A stretch of DNA of 64,000 nt. Source: Hirundichthys speculiger. Its lineage: Eukaryota; Chordata; Actinopteri; Beloniformes; Exocoetidae. The notes under the pieces are model-generated. The model made no database searches. It was not told the DNA's origin and was given only the letters and a program-made list of their open reading frames with translations. Positions 1 to 12,208 of this stretch are shown here, piece after piece; the first letter of the stretch is position 1; each line of letters begins with the position of its first letter. Location: contig JAGFBZ010001926.1 in the NCBI GenBank assembly GCA_018398805.1, positions 558,001-622,000 on the forward strand, given 5' to 3'. The translations under genes and the position numbers were made by a program.

Positions 1-2880
1 GTCTGATCTAACATGTTTTATTGACACCTGAAACCCTGATTCTGTCAGAGAGGACTAAAATCACAGACAGTGAAGCACAACAGGACAGACAAAGGCACAA
101 GACAGTGATGGATGACGTGCAGTATGGTTGCTGTGGTGGTTGGTGCTGTGATGTTGGATACAACCTCCCTATTCATACCAGCCCAGAAACCAGACATGCT
201 GACCTGGAAAACTCGCTCAGCATCAACCAGTAACTACACCAGTACTGCAGGGTGGATCACAGATGGTGCTGGTGTGTTGGACCAGTGTCATGTAGCAGGC
301 TTCCCAGACCCAACAGGAACCAACTTCCAGAAATTTCCAGAACCTAAAGCCATGTTTTAGTTAACTAGTTTTATCGAAGACTCAAAAGTCTAAAGGTTAA
401 ATAGTTACAATGAACATCCAGTCAAAAAGCTGGACCCAAGAAATAGTTTGGATTTCGTAATCCAGTAACTGGATTATCTGAAAACCTCATTTCTCATTCT
501 GTAAAAAGGTTGTTTGTTTTGTCCTCTCAGGGAAGGACAAGAACTGTTAAAAAAAAATGATTTCTTCAAAAAGACAAAACCTTCTAGTGTTTGGGAGATG
601 TGATGAGCCTTCAGTTTTAAGAGAGCCTTCTGTGTTTTCTATTTATGAAGAAAAATGTGTCAAAAAGATGAAAAGTAAAAAAGATTGGATCATAGGTGTT
701 ACAAAACTATTTTTTTGTTTCATCTAAGTAACAGTTAATTGTAAATGAATCCAAACTACTAATTATGGAAAGCCATTAGACCAGAAATATTAAATTTGAA
801 CACTTGCTTTACTGATTCTGTGTAAGTCATGTCTGAAAAACATAATGACATTGTTATCACATCGATCATCGTTCTGCTAAGTTTCTCCATGGTGACATCT
901 TTCTTCTCACCTTTTCATACCTATAAGCATCAAACAGTCTTCATGATATGAGTAGGTTTTCTCCTTCTGATATAAAAAGATCATTTCCATTGAACAGGTA
1001 AAGGAAATTAGAAAAATAGGAAAAAAAAAGATACTACAAAACAGAATTCTGGTGTTTCCAGCAGGCACTGTCTGACCACACAGGTTGTTTCCTCAAATAC
1101 GTCTCCCCACATATGAAAGATAAAGGGACAGGTCTATTTCCACCCTCTCTGTGGAACTAGAGAACAAAGCTTCAGCTCTGAGAAACCTCCTCCATTAGGA
1201 ACACAGATTAGGCCATGTAAACCAGATTCATCAGAAAACCTTAAACATGGGATTGCCACTGCTTATTTTCTATGACACCTTCCTGTCCCGCTCCGTTACG
1301 CTACAGAAGTGCAACCACATCCTTTGGTGCGTCACAGGCACATCACATATGACTGCCCCGTAGTCTGGGAGCCACAGCTGCGACTCTGTCACTTCTCAGT
1401 TTTGTTTTGTAGTGTTTTTTTTTCCTCTCTATTTTAATGTTGATACTCGTGGCAAGTCAAACAGCAACAAGACAGCTCTGTTCTCAAAGGCAAACGTAGA
1501 GAAAGAGAACTTCCTGAAGACAAAGTGAAAATGCAAATCTATTATGAGCTAATATGAGAACATAGGATTGCCAGTGTAGATTTCTGGCAGCCTGAATCGT
1601 GTTTCTTCTCAAAAACAAGAGTTTCACTTGTACAGGTAAAGCTGTCAATAAGACCTTGTGCTGCTCTGTGTGATACCACATGCCCTTAGTATGTAATAAA
1701 AGGTCACTGGATCAGAATTCGTGACAGCTATCTGTACATTTGAATCACACAAAGTTTCATTTTTCAGGTTCTAAATGTGTTACTATAGGTTACTCAGTGG
1801 TTACTCATTTGATCTTTACGACAAAATGACACCTTTGACCTTTCCATAGATGATGTCATCCTGAAAGGTAGCTATACAACCTGTATTAAGAAGTGTTATC
1901 GAATGAAGAAGTTGCTCAACACTTCATGTTCTGGTCTACATGAGAGAAACAGGAAGTAAAGGGGCGGCTATTCAAAGTCTGTGGAAGACTGAAAGGACCC
2001 AGACACAGAGTGATTCTGGGTTTACACTGGCTATACCGCAAACCCTGGGTTAGTCTGTGCTAAATTCAAATAAAGGTTGTGGAAACCCCTGGACACTGAG
2101 TCAATGCGCGTGGGAGGCCGGGGATTCCGACGACCTTTCTTTTTTGGCTCAATCCTCAGAAAAAAGGAAAGAAGCTGTGCATAACCAGTTTCCTCATTTT
2201 GTGGTTTGACAGGCTCAGCGCGTGCAACAAAACACATGTAGGCAACGTGATCACTCGGGCATGTTCAACAAAAAACATGAACAAAGAGAGTCGAGCAAAG
2301 CGGGTTACACTGTCACATCACAGGACATGGTTGTGTGGCATTAGTGAAAACGGGAAATGAAAACAGGCTAGGATGGGTGGAGATACTTCAGGGATTCCCC
2401 AAATTATTAGGTTTTGACTCCTGAATTCATCAGGTTGTGATGTCATTGATACTACTTAAATAGCTGTATAAATAGTTTTGGTACAGTATTGACATAAAGG
2501 TGTGTGTATATATACATACATATATATATATACATATATATACACACATACACCTGTTGGCTGTAAAACTGAATAAACACTGGTGGTGTTTAAAAAGCAT
2601 GTCAGATTTAGCATCCTACAACGCACACGTATTGTATTAAATGGACTGATGAAATCAGTGTGTAATGTACAAACATGCGAGTAAATTTTAAATTTCGCTG
2701 TATAATTGACATTTGACACAACATCAGGCTGTAAACACACTGTAAACTCTAAACGATGTAAAAAAAAAAAAAAATGAGCAGGGAAGATTGAAATCTAAAA
2801 TAAATAGCCTAACAATTCTCACTGTGATGATCAACGCGTTCATCTTCATGTTATAAAGCAGCACTGAAGTAAAAACTAAA
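1..2880. other. Intergenic, no recognised gene
   Basis: I see no exon in this stretch that I can support. The base composition is AT-rich. Short open frames near the left edge (about 21-360) have no recognisable domain and no convincing splice context. A short TA/CA microsatellite lies at about 2505-2550. The stretch could be the first intron of a gene running left from the candidate promoter near 3 kb, but nothing in the window proves that. Confidence 0.5.
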
Positions 2881-2889
2881 AAGATAAAT

Positions 2890-3180
2890 ACGCTTCTGTT
2901 GTTGCCATGACGACCTATCGGCGGCACACGTACTCACAGTTATCAAAGTGCATGTCAGAAACGGTTGCTCTGATGTCTTCAGCAGATCGTCCTCTCAGTC
3001 AGAAATGTGTTCAGAAGTAGAGGCACAGACGCGGAATCTCTGCTGCTCAGGTAGGTTTGAAGTTTTGTCTGGCGTCGCCTCTTTAAACGCAGCTGCTTGT
3101 ACACAGAGAGCAAGTTGTCCCGCCCACATGCGCATGCGCTTTCAACTGCTGGAAGGCGCGCTCATCTGTTTTATAGCAGT
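2890..3180. promoter_or_regulatory. Candidate (possibly bidirectional) promoter with NRF1-type site
   Basis: This segment is locally richer in GC and CpG than its surroundings. At about 3128-3138 it carries the palindrome TGCGCATGCGC, the consensus of NRF-1, a factor typical of TATA-less housekeeping promoters. Good splice donors face outward on both strands: CTCAG|gtaggt on + (exon end about 3051), and AACT|gtgagt on - (exon end about 2938). That arrangement fits noncoding first exons of divergent transcripts. No coding sequence was found for either. The call is inference from motifs only. Confidence 0.35.
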
Positions 3181-3659
3181 AAATTCTATTAAATCTAGAT
3201 TTCAGTATACGTGTGTATGTGTGTGTGTTTTAATCAACATTATTAGTTTCAATAATTAACAGATAAGAGTTGCTTTTGACAGTAAATTATTACAATGTCC
3301 ATGACAGAATCAAAAATTATACAGTATTTTTTTAAAGTTATATAAAATATAGGCTAATACCAAAATTCATATATAATTGATGATTTGTCTTATTGTGTAA
3401 TAGCTGGAAAGAAAGTTAACTTTAGGTTTCAGTGTGCAATCAAGAAAAGCACAAGTAATGTAATGGAAGTGATTAAAATAAGAGATCAACCATCCAATGT
3501 TGAAATACCACAAAACTAAACATGTCACGATAACTAATTGGGGAGGGCTCTTGATTATTTATTTACATTTTTGACAAAAAAAATGAATGCCAACAGATAG
3601 GAACTCTAAGTTTTATATCAGAGTTAACCAAAGTGCAACTTTTAACATTTTCATGTTAA

Positions 3660-3861
3660 AACACACACACACACACATACAGAGAGAGCTGTTACAGCTC
3701 ATCAATACATCCATATGATATGAAGAGCAGTTCTAATCATGTATTTTAAGCATCAGTGGTTCTGAGTTGGATTCAGACTGTAGACAGTTTTACAGGAAAA
3801 ACAGCGTCACCTCAAAAGAAAACAACATCAAAACATCTTCTCTCTTTCCCTCTCAATCACT

Positions 3862-3921
<60 letters not shown>

Positions 3922-3935
3922 GCTCTCTCTCTTCA
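3660..3935. repeat. Microsatellites: (AC)n and (TC)n
   Basis: A short (AC)n run lies at about 3661-3678. A long pyrimidine tract of TC repeats spans about 3866-3930 with minor interruptions. The short open frame across it encodes only a Ser-Leu repeat and is not a gene. Confidence 0.9.
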
Positions 3936-4536
3936 GCAAATGACTACATGTTAACTGTAGATGCTAGTAGAGAGCTGTAATAAAAAAAAGAAGAATTATA
4001 ATGGATCAGCGTATTGATTTGAAGAATGTTAAGTCAAAAGTGAGGACAAATTGAGGCAAAACTGTGTGGGAAGAAAAGAATGGCATGTTCAAAGATATAT
4101 CTGTTTATGAATTTGACATGGATATGTCATATGGATATGAAAAGCTTAAATAATTTAGGCAGTCTTTAAATTTAGATTTGCAACACAAGTGAAGGAAAAA
4201 AATGACACAACAAGTATATGTCTAGAATAACATTTTTTTATTAACCGAAAGAAAAAAAACAGCAAGAAATGAAAACAAGTCAAGAAGTAACCAAAAGAAT
4301 TGTCCATATTCTATGGGGTAAAATAAAACATCCATATATCCCACAAGGGTTAAACCCCCAGTTCTTTTGTGCGTTGAACACAACACATAACGGCAGCAAC
4401 ACAAAACATATTTTCTAGATATGAGTAAACTCCGTTAGGTTTTTATTCAGAGCTCAGATGTCAGTCGGGAATTGCTCTATTTTGGGGCCAGCACCTTGTG
4501 GTCACTCTAAGAATTGCAATTACTACTTCAACTAGT

Positions 4537-6100
4537 TTCTTCAATTCAATTCAATTCAATTCAATTCAAAAATATTTAATTAATCTCCAAAGGGAAATTA
4601 ATTGTTGCAGTAGTTGTCATGATTTAAGTCTTTTCAAAGACTTTTTGTTGTCATGATTTGTCTTTTCAAAGTCTTTTCAATTCAGTTCAATTCAATTCAA
4701 TTCAGTTCAGTTCAGTTCAGTTCAGTTCAGTTCAGTTCAATTCAATTTAATTCAATTCAATTCAATTCAATTCAATTCAATTCAATTCAATTCAATTCAA
4801 TTCAATTCAATTCAATTCAATTCAGTTCAATTCAATTCAATTCAATTCAAAAATATTTAATCAATCTCCAAAGGGAAATTAATTGTTGCAGTAGTTGTCA
4901 TGATTTAAGTCTTTTCAAAGACTTTTCGTTGTCATGATTTGTCTTTTCAAAGTCTTTTCAATTCAGTTCAATTCAATTCCATTCAGTTCAGTTCAGTTCA
5001 GTTCAGTTCAATTCAATTCAATTCAATTCAATTCAATTCAATTCAATTCAATTCAATTCAGTTCAATTCAATTCAATTCAATTCAAAAATATTTAATCAA
5101 TCTCCAAAGGGAAATTAATTGTTGCAGTAGTTGTCATGATTTAAGTCTTTTCAAAGTCTTTTCAATTCAGTTCAATTCAATTCCATTCAATTCAATTCAA
5201 TTCAATTCAATTCAATTCAATTCAGTTCAGTTCAGTTCAGTTCAATTCAATTCAGTTCAGTTCAGTTCAATTCAATAAAAATTCAATTCAATTCAATTCA
5301 ATTTATTCATCCATCCATTATCTATGCCAGTTTAATCCTATGCAGGGTCCCAGGGATCTGCTGGAGCCTATCCCAGCTCTCATCGGGCGAAAGGCAGGGG
5401 TACACCCTGGACAGGCTGCGAGTCCATCGCAGTCAATTCAATTCAATTCAATTCAAAAATACTTTATTAATCACCAAAGGGATATTAATTGTTGCAGTAG
5501 TTGTCATGATTTAAGTCTTTTCAAAGACTTTTCGTTGTCATGATTTGTCTTTTCAAAGTCTTTTCAATTCAATTCAATTCAATTCAATTCAATTCAATTC
5601 AATTCAATTCAATTCAATTCAATTCAATTCAATTCAATTCAAAAATATTTAATCAATCTCCAAAGGGAAATTAATTGTTGCAGTAGTTGTCATGATTTAA
5701 GTCTTTTCAAAGACTTTTCGTTGTCATGATTTGTCTTTTCAAAGTCTTTTCAATTCAGTTCAATTCAATTCAATTCAATTCAATTCAAATCAATTCAATT
5801 CAATTCAATTCAATTCAATTCAATTCAGTTCAGTTCAATTCAATTCAATTCAGTTCAGTTCAATTCAATTCAATTTACTCATCCATCCATTATCTATGCC
5901 AGTTTAATCCTATGCAGGGTCACGGATCTGCTGGAGCCTATCCCAGCTCTCATCGGGCGAAAGGCAGGGGTACACCCTGGACAGGTTGCGAGTCCATCGC
6001 AGTCAATTCAATTTAATTCAATTCAAAAATACTTTATTAATCACCAAAGGAAATTAATTGTTGCAGTAGTTGTCATGATTTAAGTCTTTTCAAAGATTCA
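4537..6100. repeat. TTCAA-rich higher-order tandem array
   Basis: The array consists of blocks of (TTCAA)n and its TTCAG variant. They alternate with a roughly 110-130-bp unit that begins AAAAATATTTAATCAATCTC, continues through a CCAAAGGGAAATTAATTG core, and ends in a duplicated CTTTTCAAAG motif. The unit starts at about 4567, 4849, 5085, 5455, 5641 and 6026. Two copies of a different fish interspersed repeat (the one containing TACACCCTGGACAGG) are embedded at about 5305-5435 and 5878-6005. The CCAAAGGG core resembles the 3' end of fish LINEs, so the array probably grew from a LINE tail. The Phe-Asn-Ser-Ile-Gln frames across it are an artefact of the pentamer. Confidence 0.9.
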
Positions 6101-6404
6101 TAGCAGAAGCTCATAGCTGTGGGCAGGAAGTGTCTCCTGTAGCGGTCTCTGTTACAGCAGATCTCAAGAAGCCTTTGACTGAAGCCACTGTTGCTGAATT
6201 ATTGTGTTGTGAAGAGGATGTACAACATATTCTCCTTCACAGCTTCATTAGCTCCAGAGGCTGCAGAACAGTCCCCAGGACAGAGCTAGTATGCTTTATT
6301 AGTTTGTTCAGTTTCTTTACGTCACTGGTTCTGATGCTGCTCCCCCTACTGATGAATGCAGATAGGATTGCATTCTCCACATATATTTTTAAGATATGTA
6401 ACCT

Positions 6405-7720
6405 CTTGATGGATGGATGGATGGATGGATTCAACTTTAATAATCCCCAAAGGGGAAAACTTCATTGCCACCATGGCCACAACAATACAACATAAAACAA
6501 ACAACAATACACATCAATAATATCTCCAACTAGGGACAGCAGTGGATCAATACAACAGTAAAATAACCAGAAATGACCCCCCCCCCACACACACACACAC
6601 ACACACAAAAGGGAGATAAAAGAAAGAAAAATAAATAAATAAATAAAATAAAATAAAAAAATGCATTAAAAAAATGCAAATCCATTTAAAAGTGCAATGT
6701 GCAAGACATGTATAGCAGCAAGTTAAACAGCAAAGAATATAGCTGCAATTTAAAGTGCACTGTACCAGCAAACATGGCAGCAAGTTATGACAGCCTAAAA
6801 GAGTTGCTGCAGTTTAAAGTGCAATGTGCTGTACAAGAACTAGTGTAACAACAAGACATGACATCAGCAGTCCAAATTAAAAAGTCTGGTTGCTGCAGGA
6901 ACAAAGGACTTCCTAAGTCTCTCTGTGGAGCATCTGGGCAAAAGAAGCCATCTACTTCTGCCACTTCTCACAAAAAAGCTGTACAGTGGATGATCATCCT
7001 GGGACAGGATAGCTCTGAGCTTCCTCCTAGTCCTCTGATCTGTTATGACCTCCAGAGAAGAAGGGCTCATACCGATGACAGATCCAGCTTTTTTAATAAG
7101 TTTGTTAATACTGTTCCTGTCCTCCAATGTCAGGCTGCCACCCCAACAAACAACCGCATAAAAAAGGACACTTGCTAAAATGCCATTATAAAAAACATTT
7201 AAAAGGGATCTGCTGATGTCAAATGATCTGAGTTTCCGTAAGAAAAATAATCTGGACTGGGCCTTCTTAAAAATAGCATTGGAGTTCATCTTCCAGTCCA
7301 GTTTACAGTCAACATGCACACCAAGATATTTATATGAGGGTACAATCTCTACGGACTGTCCTTTAATCAAAATAGGGTCAGTTTCAGTTCACTTGTTGCA
7401 AACACTGAAAGACCTAAGCTTACTGAAGAAGTAAAGTCAGCTCCTTTCTTGTAGACAGCATTAGTGCTCTATATTCAGTCCAGTCCTTTGTCCAGGTGAA
7501 CACCAAGGTCTTTGTTCTCCACCACCTTCTTCTCCAATGATGGAAATATTGGAGAATCCTGGCCCTCCTGAAATTCACAATCATCTTCCTTGTCTTGTTC
7601 ATATTCAGTATGAGATGACTGTTCCCACACCACGCCACAAAGCTTCCACCAGTTCTCTGTACTTCAGTCCATCAGTCCATCACTGATACACTTCACGATA
7701 GTCCCCATGATTCATCAAGA
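6405..7720 (-). mobile_element. 5'-truncated non-LTR retrotransposon (L2/Rex1-like LINE)
   Basis: The element runs right to left. Its 3' end lies at the left in a GATG/CATC tetranucleotide tail (about 6408-6430), followed by a 3' UTR with the AATCCCCAAAGGGG motif. Frames on the - strand at 6864-7370 and 7420-7638 encode the C-terminal end of a reverse transcriptase. Recognisable blocks include SYKYLGVHVDCKLDW, LFFLRKLRSFDISRSLL, VVCWGGSLT, KSFVPAATRLFN, and further upstream WCGNSHLILNMNKTRKMIV. The endonuclease and the RT catalytic core are missing, and frame changes are present, so the copy is dead. Exact clade assignment is uncertain. Confidence 0.85.
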
Positions 7721-9040
7721 CATGGCTGCAAGAAAGTATTTTGCCAAAAAAAAAAAAAAAAAAGTATTTTGGACTGCAACACCTTTGTACCCAGCTTTTG
7801 ATAAACAGAGCAAGAAGACTAAAAGTAAAAGGGAAAAAGGGAATGTTAACAACAGATCATGTAATCCTAAAGGTGCTACTGTGAGGGAACATCTCTGTAC
7901 CCTGGATACTGAAGTGTTGACTGTGAGTTTCTGTCCATTTTGTCTATCAAGAGTTCACTTGAGATACCTCAGCTGTTTCCATGGTACAAACACATCACCT
8001 TATTGCATTAATGGTGATCTCTGGACATTTCAAACAACTTTGTCCATGTCATAAATTAAGACAAGCTCATGTGTGATTGTGCCAGTAGTCTGGCTTTCTT
8101 GCCATTTGAGAAAAAGCGATTTGATTTCCATAACTTAAATTACTGAAGCTGTCACACTTAAAATCAATCGATTTCTCAGCACTAAGTACTACAGTACAAA
8201 AAATTTGAATAGGAAATCATAGAAATCAAGAAATAAAACTGTGAAGGGGTCAGATGGATGATACAATATAATAAGTAGAAGCAGAAGAGGGCTGAGCTTG
8301 CTGAATTATGTAGTTCTAATCTTTTCTCATTTTCTTTCATTTTTCTCTCTTTCATGTTTAAAGTGATCCTTGTATATAATGGAATTCACCTAGTAAAGTC
8401 AGATGAGGTAGTAAAGAGGAGAGGTCATGTGATGTAATAGCCCTTTGGCAGAACAGGTGTTGCCCTGTAGTTGCTCAGTAATCAATCAGTCAAACTATGT
8501 GATGCAAGTGATTTAAAAGAAGCCCTGTGGCGCCCTCTGCTGTCACAAAGAGAGAGAAGCCTTGAGAAGAATTGAGAAGGAGATGGATCGACCACATCTG
8601 ACCTGACCTATACAGTCCATGGGCCAGAACAATGATGATGTAAACTAGCAATTAATTTTGAAATCACTAGATCAAGCACAAAAACAAATTTGAGATTAAA
8701 TCCTCATGAGTGGTAGAATTTCTAACTACATGTGATGGTGAAATTTGAACAGCCCACACACTTTCTCACTCCTCCGTCTGTAAAATCTCTTTGTCAACAA
8801 GTTCGAAGAAGCCTGTGGTCTTGATGGTGAGTTTTAATTGAGGCACTCGCAGTTATAAAGCTACTTAATATAGCAAGCTATAGTAGGTTGGGTGTCTTCT
8901 GACTGTGAAGTTGGTGAATGTGTTGCTGTATGTAGAGTGACCATTAAGACAACTGTATTTAAAGTTCAGAAGGTAATGGAAGTAAGTGAGGGGTCTGTAA
9001 TAAAGCAAACCATTCAAGTACGTTTAAACGTACATGCAGG
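7720..9040. other. Intergenic, upstream of hcst
   Basis: No gene is recognised. The stretch contains an A-rich tract at about 7746-7763 and one good CTCF-like site (listed separately). The rest is unique-looking AT-rich sequence. Confidence 0.5.
8528..8543 (-). promoter_or_regulatory. CTCF-like site
   Basis: The + strand reads TGGCGCCCTCTGCTGT. Its complement, ACAGCAGAGGGCGCCA, matches the core CTCF motif (CCAGCAGAGGGCGC) closely. It lies about 1 kb upstream of hcst. Confidence 0.4.
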
Positions 9041-9042
9041 AA

Positions 9043-9142
9043 GAGGAAGTCAGAGAAGTTGACGTCACGTCTCTAAAGTGAAAACTTGAGGCACAGATCT
9101 TTTTTTCAGATTGCAGAAGGCAGATGAGCCCAAGCAGAACAG
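9043..9142 (+). promoter_or_regulatory. Candidate hcst promoter and noncoding first exon
   Basis: Three elements cluster here. GAGGAAGT at 9043-9050 is a PU.1/ETS-type site. A perfect cAMP-response palindrome, TGACGTCA, spans 9060-9067. A possible 5' exon ends AACAG|gtacga at about 9141. Acceptors just upstream of the hcst start (about 9492 and 9503) could receive it. PU.1 is a myeloid/lymphoid regulator, which would suit a leukocyte adaptor. This is inferred from motifs alone. Confidence 0.35.
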
Positions 9143-9536
9143 GTACGAGGATGTTGACTCACTATGGCTTTCTCTTCCTAAACTCTGTTTACAAAGTTCT
9201 CACTGAAATGGTTTCAAATGTTGTTTTAGATAAATATCAACTAGGAAATAAATCAAAAGGTTTTATGCAACTGTGAATACAGAAACCTTCCCATGAAATG
9301 CAATTGCTTTTCTTTCTTTTTTTTTCCAAATCCCTATGTGATAACTTTTGCCTTGTTTTGTTTGGTGCACATGAAGATACAATTCAAGACAATTCAAGAA
9401 TTTTTATATCAAATAGAGTGAAATTTAAAAGATCCATAGCACAACATTGTGGAACTGTAAATAATACCCTGTTTTTTTGTTTTTGTCCTCAGTTTGTCTT
9501 TCAGAGAGCACATAGCTGAGTGGAACTTGTGAAGCA

Positions 9537-12208
9537 ATGGCAGATAAAACATTCTTCATCACTGCCTTATTTTCTATTTACAGTAAGTATGTTTTAGTTG
9601 CTTTTCTCAGCCCTGCTCTCCACACTCGACATTAGAGTGGTCTTACACAGGAAGATGAAACCACCAACGTTCTGCATGACAGAGGTTCAGCAGGCAGATG
9701 TTGCCAAGAAGCCCAAAACAGTGTCAATTTTAAAATGTTCTTTTTCTTGTCTTTTATTTGTCTCAGATCTGGCTGAGGCGCTCACAGGTACGTAGTCTAA
9801 GGAGCTACAACTCTGCTGTTCAGTTTATTTCAACATGTTATTTCAATATGTTTAAAAATTAACAACCGAAATGTAGAATCAGGAAACTCCAGACAAGTTG
9901 AATCACTTTTTCCAGTCAAGTCTGGTTTGTTTGTGTCATGCAGCCTCCCACACTTTTTATCACAACCCTCCCTTGTGGCTTCATTCTGTGTTTGCCAGAT
10001 CAAACTGTGTCTTGCTATAGAATTGAGCCTGGGACGATAGCGGCCATCATCTGCGCTGATTTGTTGCTGACCCTCATCATCATTGTTGTCACCTACCGAT
10101 GTGCAACCTCCCGTCGTCAGAAGATAAATAACGGTAAGGCATTTGGAAGTTGTGTATTTGTTTGGTTAGAAAATATCATTTTGTATGTTAAAGCACTTTT
10201 TTTCTTTTTTGAAGCCATGATGGATTTAAAGTATTTTGTTTGCAAATCCCATTTCTGCTAAAGTTGAAATGTTTTCTTCAATGTAACCAAAACTTAAATC
10301 CAAAATGAACTGATTTATTTGAGCTTTTTCAGACAGAAAAACAATAGAAAGTATTTTCAGTATCTTCACTGACCGACTAAACTTAGTAAACATAAATAGA
10401 TGATGAATTTGTTGCCAGCAACACTAAAAAAAAAAAAGTTAGGTGAAAGGCATGTTCACCACTGTGTCACATCTCACTTCCTTTAAATCAAACCATCTAA
10501 TCATGAAGATTCTTTTACTTATCCAAAGGGATTCTGACAACTCTTGCTGAATACAAGATTTCAGTTGCCAAGCAGCTTATTGTTTTCTATTTCCTTTCTT
10601 CAAGATGCTCCATATACACACTTTGTGTTTGCAAAGCAGCAATGTACAGTTGAAACCAGAAACTGATATACACTGTCAAAAAAAAGGAAAGTTTTTTTTT
10701 TTAACTCACTGTCTGACATTTGATCAGACTAAACTTCTCTTTTAGATCAGTTAGAATTATCAAAATAATTGATATTTGCTAAACGCCAGAATAACGAGAG
10801 AGAGGTTTTTTTTATGACTTATTTGTTGTGCAGAATGATGTCAGGCTTTATCCCGCTAAAATAACCAAGGTCTGTCATGGAGAAGCCTGTCACTGCTAAC
10901 AGCCTGGTTGGTCTCTTTCATCTTTGGCACAATGGACCCAATGTCCATCTTTCCCCAAAGGAAGCCGAAGCACAGGCCCATGTCCTCTGTCTTTCTGTCC
11001 ATCTGAGATGAGGTTGTTCCCAGTGAACTCTTTGGCGTTTTTGCGCAGAGCCGACATCTGGCTTCCTCCTCATACATGAATGTTGGGTTTCTCGTGAAGT
11101 CCCACCCGAGGGCTTAAAGGTTTCCAGCACTGGCCTTTAAAAGCTGAGATTTCCCCTAACCCCCTGAATCTTCTAGTGGTATTATGCACTGTAAATGCTT
11201 AAAGTATAAGTTCCTTTCAGTTTTGTTTCAATTTTATTTTCCCTTAATTTTCTCAGTTTGGCACAAAGAGGTAAACGAGTTATGTGGATGTCCGTCTGTA
11301 GATACGTCATCCTGACACCCTCACCTGTCATCAATTAATTAATTAATCTGATTATTGTTTTAACTATCATAATGCTTTTATTCCTTTATTCAGTGAACAT
11401 TTATTTTTCTTTGCATCTCCCAACTTTGTTAGTGTTGCTGGTATCAGATTCTTGACCTGTTTATATTTTCTAAATGCACTGAAGTTGGTCCAGAAAGAAA
11501 AAAAAATGTTCCCTATCTTTTCTGTTAGTAATTGTGTTTGTTAGAAGCAAAACAAATGAACAGATTTAAGTTTTTGTTGCATTTTATACAATTTCCTGTT
11601 GTATGAGAGATGAACAGAAGGTCCAAACACTGGATTCAGGATGAGGGGAGAAAAAAGGCCTGGTTTATTTTAGAAAAAGTTCATAAACAGAAATCATTAA
11701 AAAAAAAAAAAAAAGAAGAAGAAGAAGAAAAGAAAAGAAAGAAGGAAAACTTGGTGAACTCATTGGGACATTGCTTTAAAGACACAGACAGAAATAAAGG
11801 ACAGATAACCCAGTTTTTACCACTAAGGACTGGTGCAGCAGCCACTGATTGCAGATGGTGAACTGTAGCTCAACATGGTGCTCAGAGAAACACAGCAAAC
11901 AGACAGAGGAAACTAACATGAAATGTACAGAGGGGGAAAACAAAGGGCACACAACGGAAAAAAAAGGAGGAGGAGGTGATAATAATCTCACAACATTTAC
12001 CAGCTTTTGTTTCACCAGGTTTTATGCAAAAGCTAGGAGTGTAGTTTGACAAAAATATCTCTACCATTACTCACATTTCCATAATCTTATTTGTGTGATT
12101 GTTATATATTGTGCACTTATTTGTGAGTAACATTGTATTTCTCTTTTTCATCTCTTCACAGCTAACAAAGTGTATATGAATGTCCGGGCCAACTGCAAGG
12201 GCACATAA
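9537..12208 (+). CDS. hcst: DAP10 / hematopoietic cell signal transducer
   Basis: There are four coding exons, 9537-9582, 9767-9787, 9999-10133 and 12162-12208, all joined in phase 1, giving 249 nt and 82 residues. Residues 1-22 form a signal peptide (MADKTFFITALFSIYN...). A very short ectodomain follows with one Cys (DQTVSC). The transmembrane helix carries the charge essential to this family (IICADLLLTLIIIVV, Asp central), and a basic stop-transfer (SRRQK) and a short tail complete the protein. Family role: a disulfide-linked dimer that pairs through its Asp with activating receptors such as NKG2D-type partners and signals through a tail tyrosine. The tail here reads VYMNVRANCKGT. Tyr and Asn at +2 (a Grb2-type YxN) are present, but the +3 Met of the PI3K-binding YxxM is Val. 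The 2-kb last intron is repeat-poor. The start codon is the first ATG after a plausible 5' UTR exon. Confidence 0.85.

Noticed and set aside
112..360. 82-codon frame at the left edge
   Set aside because: No recognisable domain, signal peptide or splice pattern; probably chance or UTR.
4653..5278. Open frames of repeated Phe-Asn-Ser-Ile-Gln
   Set aside because: Produced by translating the TTCAA pentamer array; no start context, splice sites or unique sequence.
4537..6100. CRISPR-like array
   Set aside because: Repeats and spacers are not regular, the genome is vertebrate, and no cas genes are present.
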